59,514 nucleotides of DNA from the NCBI GenBank assembly GCA_003243915.1, contig QHCC01000001.1:13565-73078 (forward strand), given 5' to 3'. Position numbers and translations under genes: made by a program. This stretch comes from Pseudonocardiales bacterium. GTDB taxonomy: Bacteria; Actinomycetota; Actinomycetes; Mycobacteriales; Jatrophihabitantaceae. Positions 21,842 through 30,008 of this stretch are shown piece by piece. Below the pieces are notes generated by a model, which was not told the origin of the DNA, ran no database searches, and saw only the letters and a program-made list of their open reading frames with translations. Position 1 is the first letter of the stretch, and the number at the start of each line of letters is the position of its first letter.

Positions 21842-22560
21842 CGTGCCGCGTCGGCCTGCAGCAGTGACTCGGGACCCGCCGGCGGCGCGGTCTGGTCGAC
21901 CATCCGCCCGTCGCGCAGAAACACGACGCGGTCCGCCCAAGAGGCGAGCTGCGCGTCGTGGGTGACGACGACGCCGGCAACCCCGCCCTGGCAGGTGCTG
22001 CGCACCAACCGCATGACGGCCTCACCGTTCACCGAGTCGAGGGCGCCGGACGGTTCGTCGGCCAGCAGCAGGCGCCGCTCCCCTACCACGGCCCGAGCGA
22101 TGGCGACCCGCTGGCGCTCGCCACCCGAAAGATCGTCCGGGAAGTGTTCGGCACGCGCGGACAGGCTCAGACGATCAAGGACTTCGAGGGCAGCCTTGCG
22201 TGCAGTTCGGGTGCTCACGCCGTCCAGCTCGAGCGGCAGCGCGACGTTCTCGGCGGCGGTGAGCCCCGCGAGCAGGTTGAAGTCCTGGAAGACGTAGCCG
22301 ATCGCGCGGCGGCGCATGGCGGCCTGCTGATTGCGCGAGAGCTTGGACACCGGCATTCCACCGATCAGCACGTCGCCACTGCTCGCGCTCTCCAACGTGC
22401 CGGCGATGGTGAGCAGGGTGCTCTTGCCTGAGCCACTCGGTCCCATCACCGCGACGAGCTCACCCGGCTCGACGGCGAGGGTGACTTCCCGCAGCGCCTG
22501 GACCTCGCCGGCGCCGCGGCCATAGACCTTGGTGACACCGATCAGTTCGAGGGCACTCAT
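21838..22560 (-). CDS. ABC transporter ATPase, LolD/MacB type
   Basis: 240 residues. Walker A GPSGSGKST, Q-loop GYVFQDFNLLAGLTAAENV, signature LSGGERQRVAIARA, Walker B LLLADEPSGALD and H-loop VTHDAQ. It is the middle gene of a PadR-ATPase-permease operon, overlapping both neighbours by 4 nt. It energises the FtsX-type permease. Confidence 0.95.
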   Translation of the reverse strand: MSALELIGVTKVYGRGAGEVQALREVTLAVEPGELVAVMGPSGSGKSTLLTIAGTLESASSGDVLIGGMPVSKLSRNQQAAMRRRAIGYVFQDFNLLAGLTAAENVALPLELDGVSTRTARKAALEVLDRLSLSARAEHFPDDLSGGERQRVAIARAVVGERRLLLADEPSGALDSVNGEAVMRLVRSTCQGGVAGVVVTHDAQLASWADRVVFLRDGRMVDQTAPPAGPESLLQADAAR

Positions 22561-23126
22561 AGCGCAGCCGCCTTTCGCTTGGCCGGGGCTGGGTTTGTCC
22601 TGGGTGTCGGTGGCGAAGTGACGCGACGCAGCCGACTGTCGGCGGCGTCGAGCCAGCGCACGACCGAATCGAGCCGGAAGAGCTCGGCATCGACGACGAG
22701 CACAAGGCTGATGTCGTCCTCACTGGCATCGCGCTTGACCCGGGTCCACTCCTGCATCAGCTCGACGACCCGGCGCCGGTGCGTTTGGATCACCTCACCG
22801 ATGTCTACGCCGGGCACATGCATCGCGACGAGCACCTTGATCACCAGCTCGTCCCGCGGAGGTGAGCCGAGGTCCGGTGGGGTGTGCAGCCACCTGTTGA
22901 GTTCGGCGGCGCCCTCCGCCGTGAGGCGGTAGGTCTTCTGCGGGCCGTCGTCCTCCAAACCGGACTCGACCATGCCGTCGCGCTCCAAGCGCTGCAGGGT
23001 CGTGTAAATCTGGCCAACGTTGATTGGCCACACCTCACCGGTGCGCTCCTCGAACTCGTGGCGCAGCCGGAGCCCATACTTCGGCCCCTCGCTCAAAAGT
23101 GCGAGAACAGCGTGACGAACGCTCAT
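22557..23126 (-). CDS. PadR-family transcriptional regulator
   Basis: 189 residues: winged-helix PadR domain 1-90 (RHAVLALLSEGPKYGLRLRHEFEERTGEVWPINVGQIYTTLQRLERDGMVES), then the helical Vir_C-like dimerisation region. The ATG at 23126 has AGGGTGGA upstream and matches family starts; the ORF-track form extends 111 codons too far. PadR proteins near ABC drug or peptide transporters usually repress them and release DNA on binding the transported compound. A long palindrome lies 20 bp upstream. Confidence 0.92.
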   Translation of the reverse strand: MSVRHAVLALLSEGPKYGLRLRHEFEERTGEVWPINVGQIYTTLQRLERDGMVESGLEDDGPQKTYRLTAEGAAELNRWLHTPPDLGSPPRDELVIKVLVAMHVPGVDIGEVIQTHRRRVVELMQEWTRVKRDASEDDISLVLVVDAELFRLDSVVRWLDAADSRLRRVTSPPTPRTNPAPAKRKAAAL

Positions 23127-23145
23127 CAGTCCACCCTTCGAACGT

Positions 23146-23173
23146 GTATACCCAGTATCAATACTCGGTATAC
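23146..23173. promoter_or_regulatory. 28-bp palindrome, candidate PadR operator
   Basis: GTATACCCAGTATC and AATACTCGGTATAC are inverted copies matching at 12 of 14 positions, centred between 23159 and 23160. The site is AT-rich compared with its surroundings and lies where the operon promoter should be, 20 bp before the padR start. Autorepression by the PadR protein is inferred. Confidence 0.75.
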
Positions 23174-23515
23174 AGGTCGAGGGCAAGGCCAAAACCGACC
23201 AGTCCCGCAGAGTCACATGACCGACCACGGCCGATGCGGGCGATCCGGCCCATCCCGGCCGCCCGGCGTCATACTTCGCCGCCACACATGCACGTCTTAC
23301 GCGCCACCCAAGACGGGAGGCCACACCCGTCGCCGTCTCTGCCGTCGCCGAGTACCGCACGTACGGCCTGACAGCGCTGTTGAACACGGACATCCCATGA
23401 ACGGGTGGGTCACCAAACAACCGAAGTAGCCGTGAAGCATCAAGCCGAAACACTGTCAACCATCAACCGAAGGCCCAACGCCGAGCATCAGGCGAAGTAA
23501 TGCACAAAGCGTCCG
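23174..23515. other. No supported gene
   Basis: About 340 bp between the padR promoter palindrome and the tRNA gene 3' end. ORFs here are short and without motifs. Confidence 0.5.
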
Positions 23516-23589
23516 TGGGGCGGGTCGGACTCGAACCGACGACCCAGGGATTATGAGTCCCCTGCTCTAACCAGCTGAGCTACCGCCCC
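23516..23589 (-). tRNA. tRNA with CAT anticodon (elongator Met, or Ile2)
   Basis: On the minus strand: acceptor GGGGCGG/CCGCCCC, D-arm GCTC-AGCTGGTTA-GAGC, anticodon arm GGGGA-CTCATAA-TCCCT, variable GGGTC region, T-arm GTCGG-TTCGAGT-CCGAC and discriminator A. All stems pair, length 74. CCA is not encoded. CAT could be elongator methionine or the lysidine-modified isoleucine tRNA; the sequence alone does not settle it. The 5' half is repeated at 28595-28635. Confidence 0.93.
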
Positions 23590-23591
23590 GA
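23551..23591 (-). repeat. Direct repeat copy A (tRNA 5' half), putative att site
   Basis: A 41-bp segment covering the anticodon loop to the 5' end of the tRNA matches 28595-28635 with a single mismatch (23556 versus 28600), in the same orientation. This is how a tRNA-targeted integrative element leaves its ends. Confidence 0.75.
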
Positions 23592-23966
23592 GAAGTGCTT
23601 CTACCCCCTGTACATGCTGGGCTGCAGGTGTCTCGGATCCTGCGTCAGAGGCTGCGGAATGTCCGTTTCGCGAGGTCGTGTCACACGGTGTCACACCGTG
23701 TCACACCGACCCCTTGGAATCCCCTGGTATGCGTGTTCCGAAAGACGGAATCCCCTAGTTTCAGCTTCAGGCTAGCTGCGGGGTGCCAGGACTGCCCGTC
23801 GTGGGCATCGATTGCCTGGCTCCGTGGTGTGGCGGGACTCCGAGCCATGGCATTGCCGGATACATCGGTCGGATGATTACCCGGACGTCGTCTCGCAACA
23901 TCGCCGGGCTCCACTCGCGATTGCCCGGAGAATTACTTAAGTGCGTTGAACGAAGAGAGATCCGGG
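23592..23966. other. No supported gene; left part of putative island
   Basis: No ORF with recognisable motifs. Apart from the short tandem repeat at 23678-23707 nothing stands out. Confidence 0.45.
23678..23707. repeat. Three tandem copies of a 10-bp unit
   Basis: GTGTCACACG, GTGTCACACC and GTGTCACACC follow one another without gaps, about 90 bp from the tRNA 5' end. The unit is nearly palindromic. It could be a recombinase or regulator binding array. Confidence 0.6.
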
Positions 23967-24294
23967 CCGTTCGCCACGCCGACGAACGACATCCCCTAGG
24001 CCGTGTTCTCGAACTCCCTGCAGTCCGCAGACTGGGCAGAGACGACGATCGTCTCCGGCGACCTGACCGACGCGGTCACGCAACTCAAGCTGGAGCACAC
24101 CGGCGGGTACCTACTTGCTCAGGGCGTTACGCGGTTCGCCCGATCGCTGTCAAGGCCGGCTTGATCGACGAGTCCGCGTTGTCATCCATCCCGTCATCTT
24201 GGGTGCCGGCGAGCGGCTCACCGCACCGCTCACCATCGAGCCGATCAGCACCACCGCCCTCAGAGGCGGAACCGTGGCCCACGTCTTCGCGCGC
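23967..24294 (+). pseudogene. Dihydrofolate reductase-family (RibD C-terminal-like) gene, decayed
   Basis: Frame 3 reads NDIP-stop-AVFSNSLQSADWAETTIVSGDL then LLAQGVTRFARSL; frame 2 carries GLIDE; frame 1 continues VVIHPVILGAGERLTAPL to GGTVAHVFAR. Together they make the C-terminal two-thirds of a YyaP/RibD-C-family protein, but with one in-frame TAG (where a Lys codon is usual) and two frameshifts around 24155-24175. No upstream N-terminal part was found. Clearly non-functional. Confidence 0.85.
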
Positions 24295-24560
24295 ATCCCT
24301 GACCGAACCTCGACCACTGTTGTGCGCACGCACACGCCGTCGTCCACGTGCGCACGGAACCCTCTCGCGCAGGGCGCATGTGATGGCGAGCAGCGCTGAT
24401 CGGAGTGTATGCGTCGGCGTCTCGTCCCCGAACAAGATCATCGCATCGATGCGCGCGAGTAGCTGAGGAGCGCGGACCCCGCGAACACGTAGCCGATATC
24501 GCGGCCGATGCGCTCATGGCTGTCGCCGTGGCCCACCTGAGGGTGACCGATGGAACAGGT

Positions 24561-25904
24561 TCAGGCGGGGACGCGAGAGGCGGGGCCGAGCCGCACCGGC
24601 AGTGCGGCGAAACCGCGCAAGATGCGGGTGTCCCGGCGCTTGGAACCGTCGAGCTGCTCTAGAGCGGGGTAACGCTCGAACAGCGTCCGGAGCCCGACAT
24701 CGCCTTCCATACGGGCCAGCGCGGCGCCAAGGCAGAAGTGCCGGCCGCCCGAGAACGAGACATGCTCACGCGCGTCGCGTCGCGTCACGTCGAAGCGGTT
24801 CGGTTCGGTGAAGACGTCCGGGTCGCGGTTGGCCGCAGCCAGCAGAGTGGTGACCCGCTGGCCCTTGAAGACTAGGGTGCCCGCGATCTCGGTGTCGCGG
24901 GTGGCGGTGCGCCCGGTGAGCAGGACGGGCGGGTCGAAGCGCAGGATCTCGTCCACCGCATTGGGCCACAGCGACGGATCCTTGCGCAGCGACTTGAGCT
25001 GCTCAGGGTTGGCGCAGAGCAGAGACGCCCCGTTGCTGAGCAGGTTCACCGTCGTCTCGAACCCGGCAGCCAGGACGAGCCCTGCGATCGACTTGAGTTC
25101 AACGTCGTCCAGACCGACACCCTCGTCGCGGGCCAGGACCAGCTGGCTGAGCAGGTCCTCACCGGGATTCGCGCGCAGGGCACGAAGGTGGTTGTCGAGC
25201 CAGGCCTCGAAGTCGGCCAACGCCGACTCGACCTCACGGAAGCGCCTCCACGAAAGGCCAAGATCCAGGCTCGGTGCGGCGGCCTCGCCGAAGCCCAGGA
25301 TCCGGTCGCGCTCGGCCAGGGGGACGCCCAAGATCTCGGCGATCACGGTGACCGGCAGCAAGGCGCAGTACTCGGTGACGAGGTCGATCTCGTCGCGCCC
25401 CTCGAGCTGGTCGAGCAGCTCGTTCGCGATCACCTGGGTGCGCTCGCGCAGCTTCTCGACCGCCCGGACGGTGAACACGCGGGTGACCAGCCGGCGGTAA
25501 CGGGTGTGGTCCGGCGGCTCGGTCACGAGCAGGGACGGAGGCTCAAGCGGTCCCAGCCTTGTCGACGCCTCGACGGCCCACTTGAATGTCCGCCCGATCG
25601 GACCGCCGAGTTCGGAGACATCGAAGCCAGCACGGAAGTCGTTGCTGGACAACACCTCGCGCACGACGGGCAACGAGGTTGTCATGAAACCGATTCGGCC
25701 CTTGTAGAGGGGCCCATTTGCGCGCATCCGCTCGAAAAGTTCGTGCTGGGCGTCGGTGCTGAAGATAAGTTCGGCCTGCAGGTCCCCGCGCCGCGCGGCG
25801 ACGGACAGCAACGTCCGCGGCAGCAGGTGACCCAACGCCCACCGCACTGGTGGCCGAAGTGCTTCCTCGGCGTCCGAGCGATGAGCTGCGACGAGTGTTT
25901 TCAT
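24561..25904 (-). CDS. Cytochrome P450
   Basis: 447 residues. I-helix AGFETTVN (oxygen-activation motif with Glu-Thr), K-helix EILR, and haem loop FSGGRHFCLGAALAR with the Cys ligand; TEPPDHTRYRRLVTRVFT is the usual C-helix segment. It is a soluble bacterial class I type P450 (CYP107/CYP125-like size) that would need ferredoxin partners, none of which lie nearby. Substrate unknown. ATG 25904 and GTG 25910 are both possible starts; neither has a good ribosome site. It is the only intact enzyme gene inside the tRNA-bounded segment. Confidence 0.93.
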   Translation of the reverse strand: MKTLVAAHRSDAEEALRPPVRWALGHLLPRTLLSVAARRGDLQAELIFSTDAQHELFERMRANGPLYKGRIGFMTTSLPVVREVLSSNDFRAGFDVSELGGPIGRTFKWAVEASTRLGPLEPPSLLVTEPPDHTRYRRLVTRVFTVRAVEKLRERTQVIANELLDQLEGRDEIDLVTEYCALLPVTVIAEILGVPLAERDRILGFGEAAAPSLDLGLSWRRFREVESALADFEAWLDNHLRALRANPGEDLLSQLVLARDEGVGLDDVELKSIAGLVLAAGFETTVNLLSNGASLLCANPEQLKSLRKDPSLWPNAVDEILRFDPPVLLTGRTATRDTEIAGTLVFKGQRVTTLLAAANRDPDVFTEPNRFDVTRRDAREHVSFSGGRHFCLGAALARMEGDVGLRTLFERYPALEQLDGSKRRDTRILRGFAALPVRLGPASRVPA

Positions 25905-25933
25905 GGTCACGTGAGGAACGCTACCCCGAATTC

Positions 25934-25945
25934 ATACGAACGTAT
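25934..25945. promoter_or_regulatory. ATACG-N2-CGTAT inverted repeat upstream of P450
   Basis: ATACGAACGTAT lies 30 bp upstream of the P450 start in an AT-rich patch, as expected for a TetR-type operator overlapping a promoter. No regulator gene is adjacent, so the link is speculative. Confidence 0.4.
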
Positions 25946-26119
25946 AGATTTCTTTTCTCCAGGCACATCGATCCGCCGCCGCTCTCGCGCTTAGACCCGC
26001 AGCAGCGCGCGCATATGAAACTGTCGTGGCCGAACGCTCGTACCGCCCCACTGCCGCGCAGGACGGCACGAGCCCACCCTGAATCCGGCGAGTACACCGG
26101 GCGGCGGGGATGGCCTAGC

Positions 26120-26971
26120 TCAGCAGGCCACGATCAGGCCGAAATTCTCATCGTTCGTCACTGGGACCGCTGTGGCCGAGAGCGTCCAGGTCGCCACGAC
26201 AACGGTGTTGTTGGCGGTGTAGGCGACGGCGTAGGCCCCCCTTGACCTCAGGCTGACGCTCACTGAACAGTTGGTGAGCGTGGTGTCGGTATACACGGTG
26301 TAGAAGCCACTGCCCGCGTTGTGCGTGACGACTAGGGCCCGGCTGGTGCGACTGCTGAACGTGCCGTCGGAGTTGATGTCGGCGGTGATCTGCTGCTGGT
26401 AGTAGCCCGTCACGTCGATGACGACCTGGGTGGCGGCGCTGGCGCTCACGTCGAGTCCGGGTCCCGTTCCGGGCGTGACCGCGAGGGTGAGGCCGTTGGC
26501 GATGTCCGACAGTCCGTAGTTCAAGATCGACGCGTTGGGCACGGCCTGCCCGTGCGGGTAGGCCTGCAAGTATCCCGATTTGACCTCGCTCACGGCGACG
26601 ACGTTGGCCGATACCGCTGTTGCCCCCGCCGGAATGCCGCAGCCGGCGGATTGGCCGCCCTGGGCCGCGAAGCCCGACGAGCCAGAGATCTGGAAGCCCC
26701 GCGCACTGGTGACGCGCCCACCGGCGACCCGGGTGTCGACGATCCGGCACGGAGCGATCGGGGTAAGCACCGCCTCGCTCAGCCCCGAACTGCCGACCGC
26801 GAGGCTGCCGCCCGACCCGGTCGCGGGGGCGGCCTTTCCGTTAGCGGCGTTGGCCTTCGAATCGGCCGGCCCGGCACTCCCGCCGGGCTCGGCTCCCGCG
26901 ATGCTGACACATCCCAGCACAAGCACAGCCGTACCGATCGCGACCCCGATCATCTTGATGTCTGACCTCAC
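26120..26971 (-). CDS. Secreted protein with PCRIVDTR motif, function unknown
   Basis: 283 residues. Signal peptide 1-27 (MIGVAIGTAVLVLGCVSIAGA). After a low-complexity linker (about 28-60) comes PCRIVDTRVAGG, a motif common in secreted actinobacterial proteins, followed by a beta-rich domain with ATQVVIDVTGYY, again typical of these surface proteins. Three late cysteines could form disulfides. No enzymatic motif is seen; cell-surface or matrix protein is the best guess. Confidence 0.75.
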   Translation of the reverse strand: MRSDIKMIGVAIGTAVLVLGCVSIAGAEPGGSAGPADSKANAANGKAAPATGSGGSLAVGSSGLSEAVLTPIAPCRIVDTRVAGGRVTSARGFQISGSSGFAAQGGQSAGCGIPAGATAVSANVVAVSEVKSGYLQAYPHGQAVPNASILNYGLSDIANGLTLAVTPGTGPGLDVSASAATQVVIDVTGYYQQQITADINSDGTFSSRTSRALVVTHNAGSGFYTVYTDTTLTNCSVSVSLRSRGAYAVAYTANNTVVVATWTLSATAVPVTNDENFGLIVAC

Positions 26972-27310
26972 CGGTGACCCCCAGGAAATGTGGCGACCGC
27001 TGGCACTGCTGTTGGGGCAGTCATCACAGACGATCCCTGCGGCACACCATGAGTCCGGGCCGATCGTCTGTCAACCTAGAAGCGGCGCCGCTGCACGCGC
27101 CAAAGCACCGGATCCGAAAGCGACCGGCTCTGCCGCCGTCAGTACGGCATAGCCGGGAAGGGTGTGAACAACCGTCGAGATTGAACCTTGGCAGGTGTCG
27201 GCGGAAGGTGGCAGGACGGTTTCCTCAAATGGGTGGCATTCCTGGACTCGCTCTTATCCGGCATCGTGGGCGTACTCCGCGCCCATGGCGACGAAGGCGG
27301 GAGAAAGCGG
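26972..27310. other. No supported gene
   Basis: About 340 bp. Several overlapping ORFs are all shadows without motifs or ribosome sites. It includes the promoter region of the secreted-protein gene. Confidence 0.45.
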
Positions 27311-27802
27311 TCAGTCGGTCCTGTTGATGATCGCCATGCTGATGTGCGACTCCGCCATCCACATGCAGATCGCAGCCAGGAGTTCACGGTCGGGCCGAGA
27401 CAACAGTCGGTCGGTCAGCGTGAGCGTGAAGTAACGCTGCGGCGCGAAGAACGGCGCCTTCGCCGACGCGAGCTCGCCGATGGTGAGCGCAAACCCCTTC
27501 GTCGACCACTTGCTGCCGCTGGCGAGAAACGACTCACCGGTCGGCAGCTCGATCGCGTGTTCCCCCCGGCCAGGCGACCGAAGCGTCGCCACCTCACGAT
27601 TCGCTGCGTCGAACACGGGCACGTGTTTTCCCCTCGCATCCGACACCTGCGAGCCGATGCGCCATCGTCCGTTCGCGCTGGTTGCGACGAAGTCGCCGGT
27701 GCCTTCACGGCCGCCTTCGAGCACCGTCGCGCCCGCCTTGTCCTGGGCACTCAAATGACCCTTGCGTTCGCGAACCTTCAACGGCGAGGACACAGGCTCC
27801 AT
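27311..27802 (-). CDS. Conserved hypothetical protein
   Basis: 163 residues with alternating short beta-type segments (GHLSAQDKAGATVLEG, RWRIGSQVSDARGKHVPVFDAANREVATL) and a helical C-terminus (RELLAAICMWMAESHISMAII). The layout resembles tubby/LURP-one-like folds, but I cannot confirm it. Composition looks coding, and other frames here are poorer. No clear ribosome site precedes the ATG. Stands alone on the minus strand within the putative island. Confidence 0.6.
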   Translation of the reverse strand: MEPVSSPLKVRERKGHLSAQDKAGATVLEGGREGTGDFVATSANGRWRIGSQVSDARGKHVPVFDAANREVATLRSPGRGEHAIELPTGESFLASGSKWSTKGFALTIGELASAKAPFFAPQRYFTLTLTDRLLSRPDRELLAAICMWMAESHISMAIINRTD

Positions 27803-28177
27803 GGCTGATCAGTGTGGGCCCATTCGGCCGCCGTCGCTAGGCGTGGCGCTGCACCCGGCACACTAAAACTAAAGGGAGGTGTCCCGGCGCGACCGCCTCC
27901 GAACAGCGCTCGACGGCTCATGGTCGCGCGCTATACGTAGCCGGGCGCGGACTGCGCTTAGGAGTCGGCGACGTCGCTCCGTACAGCTTCCGCGTTTTCG
28001 GAAGCGAAACTCGACGCCTCGTAACGTGCATAGCCGCGCATCGGCTCCTCCGGATCTGCCGCGCATCGGCTCCTCCGGCTGCCGCGTCACTCGCGCTCCT
28101 GCCGATGTGTGTGCCTCCTGCGGCAGGGCATGTGGCGGATTCGCCGATGCGTTGTCAACGTCGTGTGGAGTCTGCGA
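27803..28177. other. No supported gene
   Basis: About 375 bp with only shadow ORFs. It contains the direct repeat at 28033-28078. Confidence 0.45.
28033..28078. repeat. 21-bp direct repeat, period 25 bp
   Basis: GCCGCGCATCGGCTCCTCCGG occurs at 28033-28053 and again at 28058-28078. Non-coding as far as I can tell; probably a small slippage duplication in decaying sequence. Confidence 0.7.
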
Positions 28178-28315
28178 TCAGGCGAGCAGCGATGATGGTC
28201 GAGTTCGGAGGACGGCTTCAGCGTCCTCACACAGTGACTGAAGGACCTCGGCAGCGGGACGGATCGCATCGATGCTTTGAGCCGATTGTCCGACGGCCCT
28301 GGCGTTCAGCCCGGA
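28178..28315 (-). pseudogene. Possible nitronate monooxygenase C-terminal remnant
   Basis: The minus frame reads GLNARAVGQSAQSIDAIRPAAEVLQSLCEDAEAVLR. The AxGQSxxxIxxIRPAAEVL pattern recalls the last helix region of nitronate monooxygenases (2-nitropropane dioxygenase family). Nothing upstream in any frame shows the TIM-barrel part, so at most a fragment is left. The short length limits confidence. Confidence 0.35.
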
Positions 28316-28594
28316 GGTGCTCGAACCTGTGCTCGCCCTCCTCGCGGCGTTGGCCGCGAGGCGTCGCGGCCAAGACGCGGTGCTGCGCACGCTGAGCCGG
28401 CACGAGCGCTCTGCAGGCTCCATCTCGGCATTCTGAGCGCCGCCTGCCAGAAACAGACCTAGACTTTCAAACGTCCTGCCGCGCGGAACGTGACGACGCG
28501 GGCCGTCACGGCAGAGTCACGAACCCCTTTAAGAATAGGCAATTGCGGCCTGGAGTGGCACCACCTGACACCTTCCGATACACCCGAATTCGGG

Positions 28595-28635
28595 TTATGT
28601 GTCCCCTGCTCTAACCAGCTGAGCTACCGCCCCGA
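28595..28635 (-). repeat. Direct repeat copy B: truncated tRNA 5' half, putative att site
   Basis: TTATG(T)GTCCCC... to ...CCGCCCCGA copies the tRNA gene from its anticodon loop to its 5' end (40 of 41 bases). The 3' half is absent, so this is not a functional tRNA gene. It lies 5.0 kb from copy A in the same orientation and 105 bp from the AraC-family gene, marking the likely right end of an inserted segment. Confidence 0.78.
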
Positions 28636-28739
28636 TAGTTCGCGGTCTGGGCACGATACCGACTGGCGCTGGCACCACCGCCGTGGTCGGCGCGGCTCTG
28701 CTCGAGGGGAGCGCAGACCGGGACCGGAACAGGGCTGAG

Positions 28740-29750
28740 TCACAGACTGACGGCGCTGTCGCTGGCCGGCCTGTCCTTGTTCGCGGCCCGGTAAGCGCGC
28801 GGGCTCAGCCCGAACTCGCGGCGGAAGGCGCGCGAAAAATACTCGGCCGAGACGAACCCACATTGCTGCGCCACCCGCTCGACGTGCGGCTGAACCGTTC
28901 GCGACGAGAGCAGTTCGGCAGCGCGCTCGAGGCGGCGGCTGCGGATCCGCGCGGCCGGACTGTCGGTGCCGTTGAAGGCGCGATAGAGCTGACGCAGGGA
29001 GATGTTCAACTGCGCTGCGATGGTGGCCGGAGTCAGCATCGGATCAGCAGCCTGCTCGTAGATGATCGCGTCGGTCCGGGCCCGCACTGACGCAATCTGC
29101 TCGAGCTCTGCCGTCGGCTTACGGACAGCGGTGCGCAGCAGGAGACCCGTGAGCGAGGCGAGGTAGCGGTCCACCCCGACCAGGCTGGCCGAGCTGTTGA
29201 GTTCGTCGCCGCCTACGAGCAGCAGACTGACCGCTGAGCGCAGCAGCTGGCTCTGGAACGGAGTGAGCTCGAAGGTGCGGTCGAACATGGCGGCGAGGGT
29301 GCCCGGCTCGATGCCGATCGCCGCCTGCGGCACATTGAGGGTGTACAGATGAGCATTGGCCACGAATTGCTCGACGACCTCCTCCGCAGGCTCGATGATC
29401 CGCAGCGCGCCCTGCAGGGAAGATCCGAGAGGGTCGAACACCGAGCCCGGGCAGTCGCTGCGGGCCAGCAGATGGACATAGCCATCGCTCTGCTGGTGAG
29501 CCGGCGCGCGGGGCGGCCGGTACAGCTCCGCGCCGCTCACGGTCGAGGCCGACCAGATACAGCGGGTCCCGCGTAGCCGGGCGCCCTTGAAGAAGTACGG
29601 GGCGCGGGATTGAGCGAGGGGCGTGATCTGCAAGCCGAGCGGCCCAGTTCTCTTCCGACCGAGATTGCCGTCGGAGTCCTCGACGGACACGTCAAGCCAC
29701 GCGACACCACCCGGCGGTGGCAGCTCGAAGCGCACCGCACTGTCGGACAC
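28740..29750 (-). CDS. AraC-family transcriptional regulator
   Basis: 336 residues. The C-terminal 100 residues carry the two AraC HTH motifs (TPATIAAQLNISLRQLYRAF and VERVAQQCGFVSAEYFSRAFRREFGLSPRAYR). The N-terminal part resembles the AraC-binding-like domain of NphR/FeaR-type activators. GTG 29750 is preferred over the ORF-track start at 29849 because a perfect GGAGGTG lies just upstream. Divergent from the sigma-factor gene, so it could control that operon or its own. Ligand unknown. Confidence 0.88.
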   Translation of the reverse strand: MSDSAVRFELPPPGGVAWLDVSVEDSDGNLGRKRTGPLGLQITPLAQSRAPYFFKGARLRGTRCIWSASTVSGAELYRPPRAPAHQQSDGYVHLLARSDCPGSVFDPLGSSLQGALRIIEPAEEVVEQFVANAHLYTLNVPQAAIGIEPGTLAAMFDRTFELTPFQSQLLRSAVSLLLVGGDELNSSASLVGVDRYLASLTGLLLRTAVRKPTAELEQIASVRARTDAIIYEQAADPMLTPATIAAQLNISLRQLYRAFNGTDSPAARIRSRRLERAAELLSSRTVQPHVERVAQQCGFVSAEYFSRAFRREFGLSPRAYRAANKDRPASDSAVSL

Positions 29751-30008
29751 GAGCACCTCCGTGCCGCGCCGAATCGTCCCACCGTTCGTCGTCGTGCCCA
29801 GACGGATCGGCGCGTACTTCTGGCACGCTAAGACGCGTCGGCACGGCACGCAAGTCTTGCTTCGGACAATCCGGGCCCATCACGCAAGCCACACGCGCAG
29901 TCCGACGCGGGTGACCGGATCTGCGTGGCCTGTCCCCGAGAGACTGTGGGAGGACGTCGAGGTGCTGGCGCACGAAGGTGTAACCGAATCCCTCCGGCCG
30001 GACATCTC

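Noticed and set aside
28595-28635. Second tRNA gene
   Set aside because: Only the 5' half is present; the T-arm and 3' acceptor strand are missing, so it is a fragment and not a gene.
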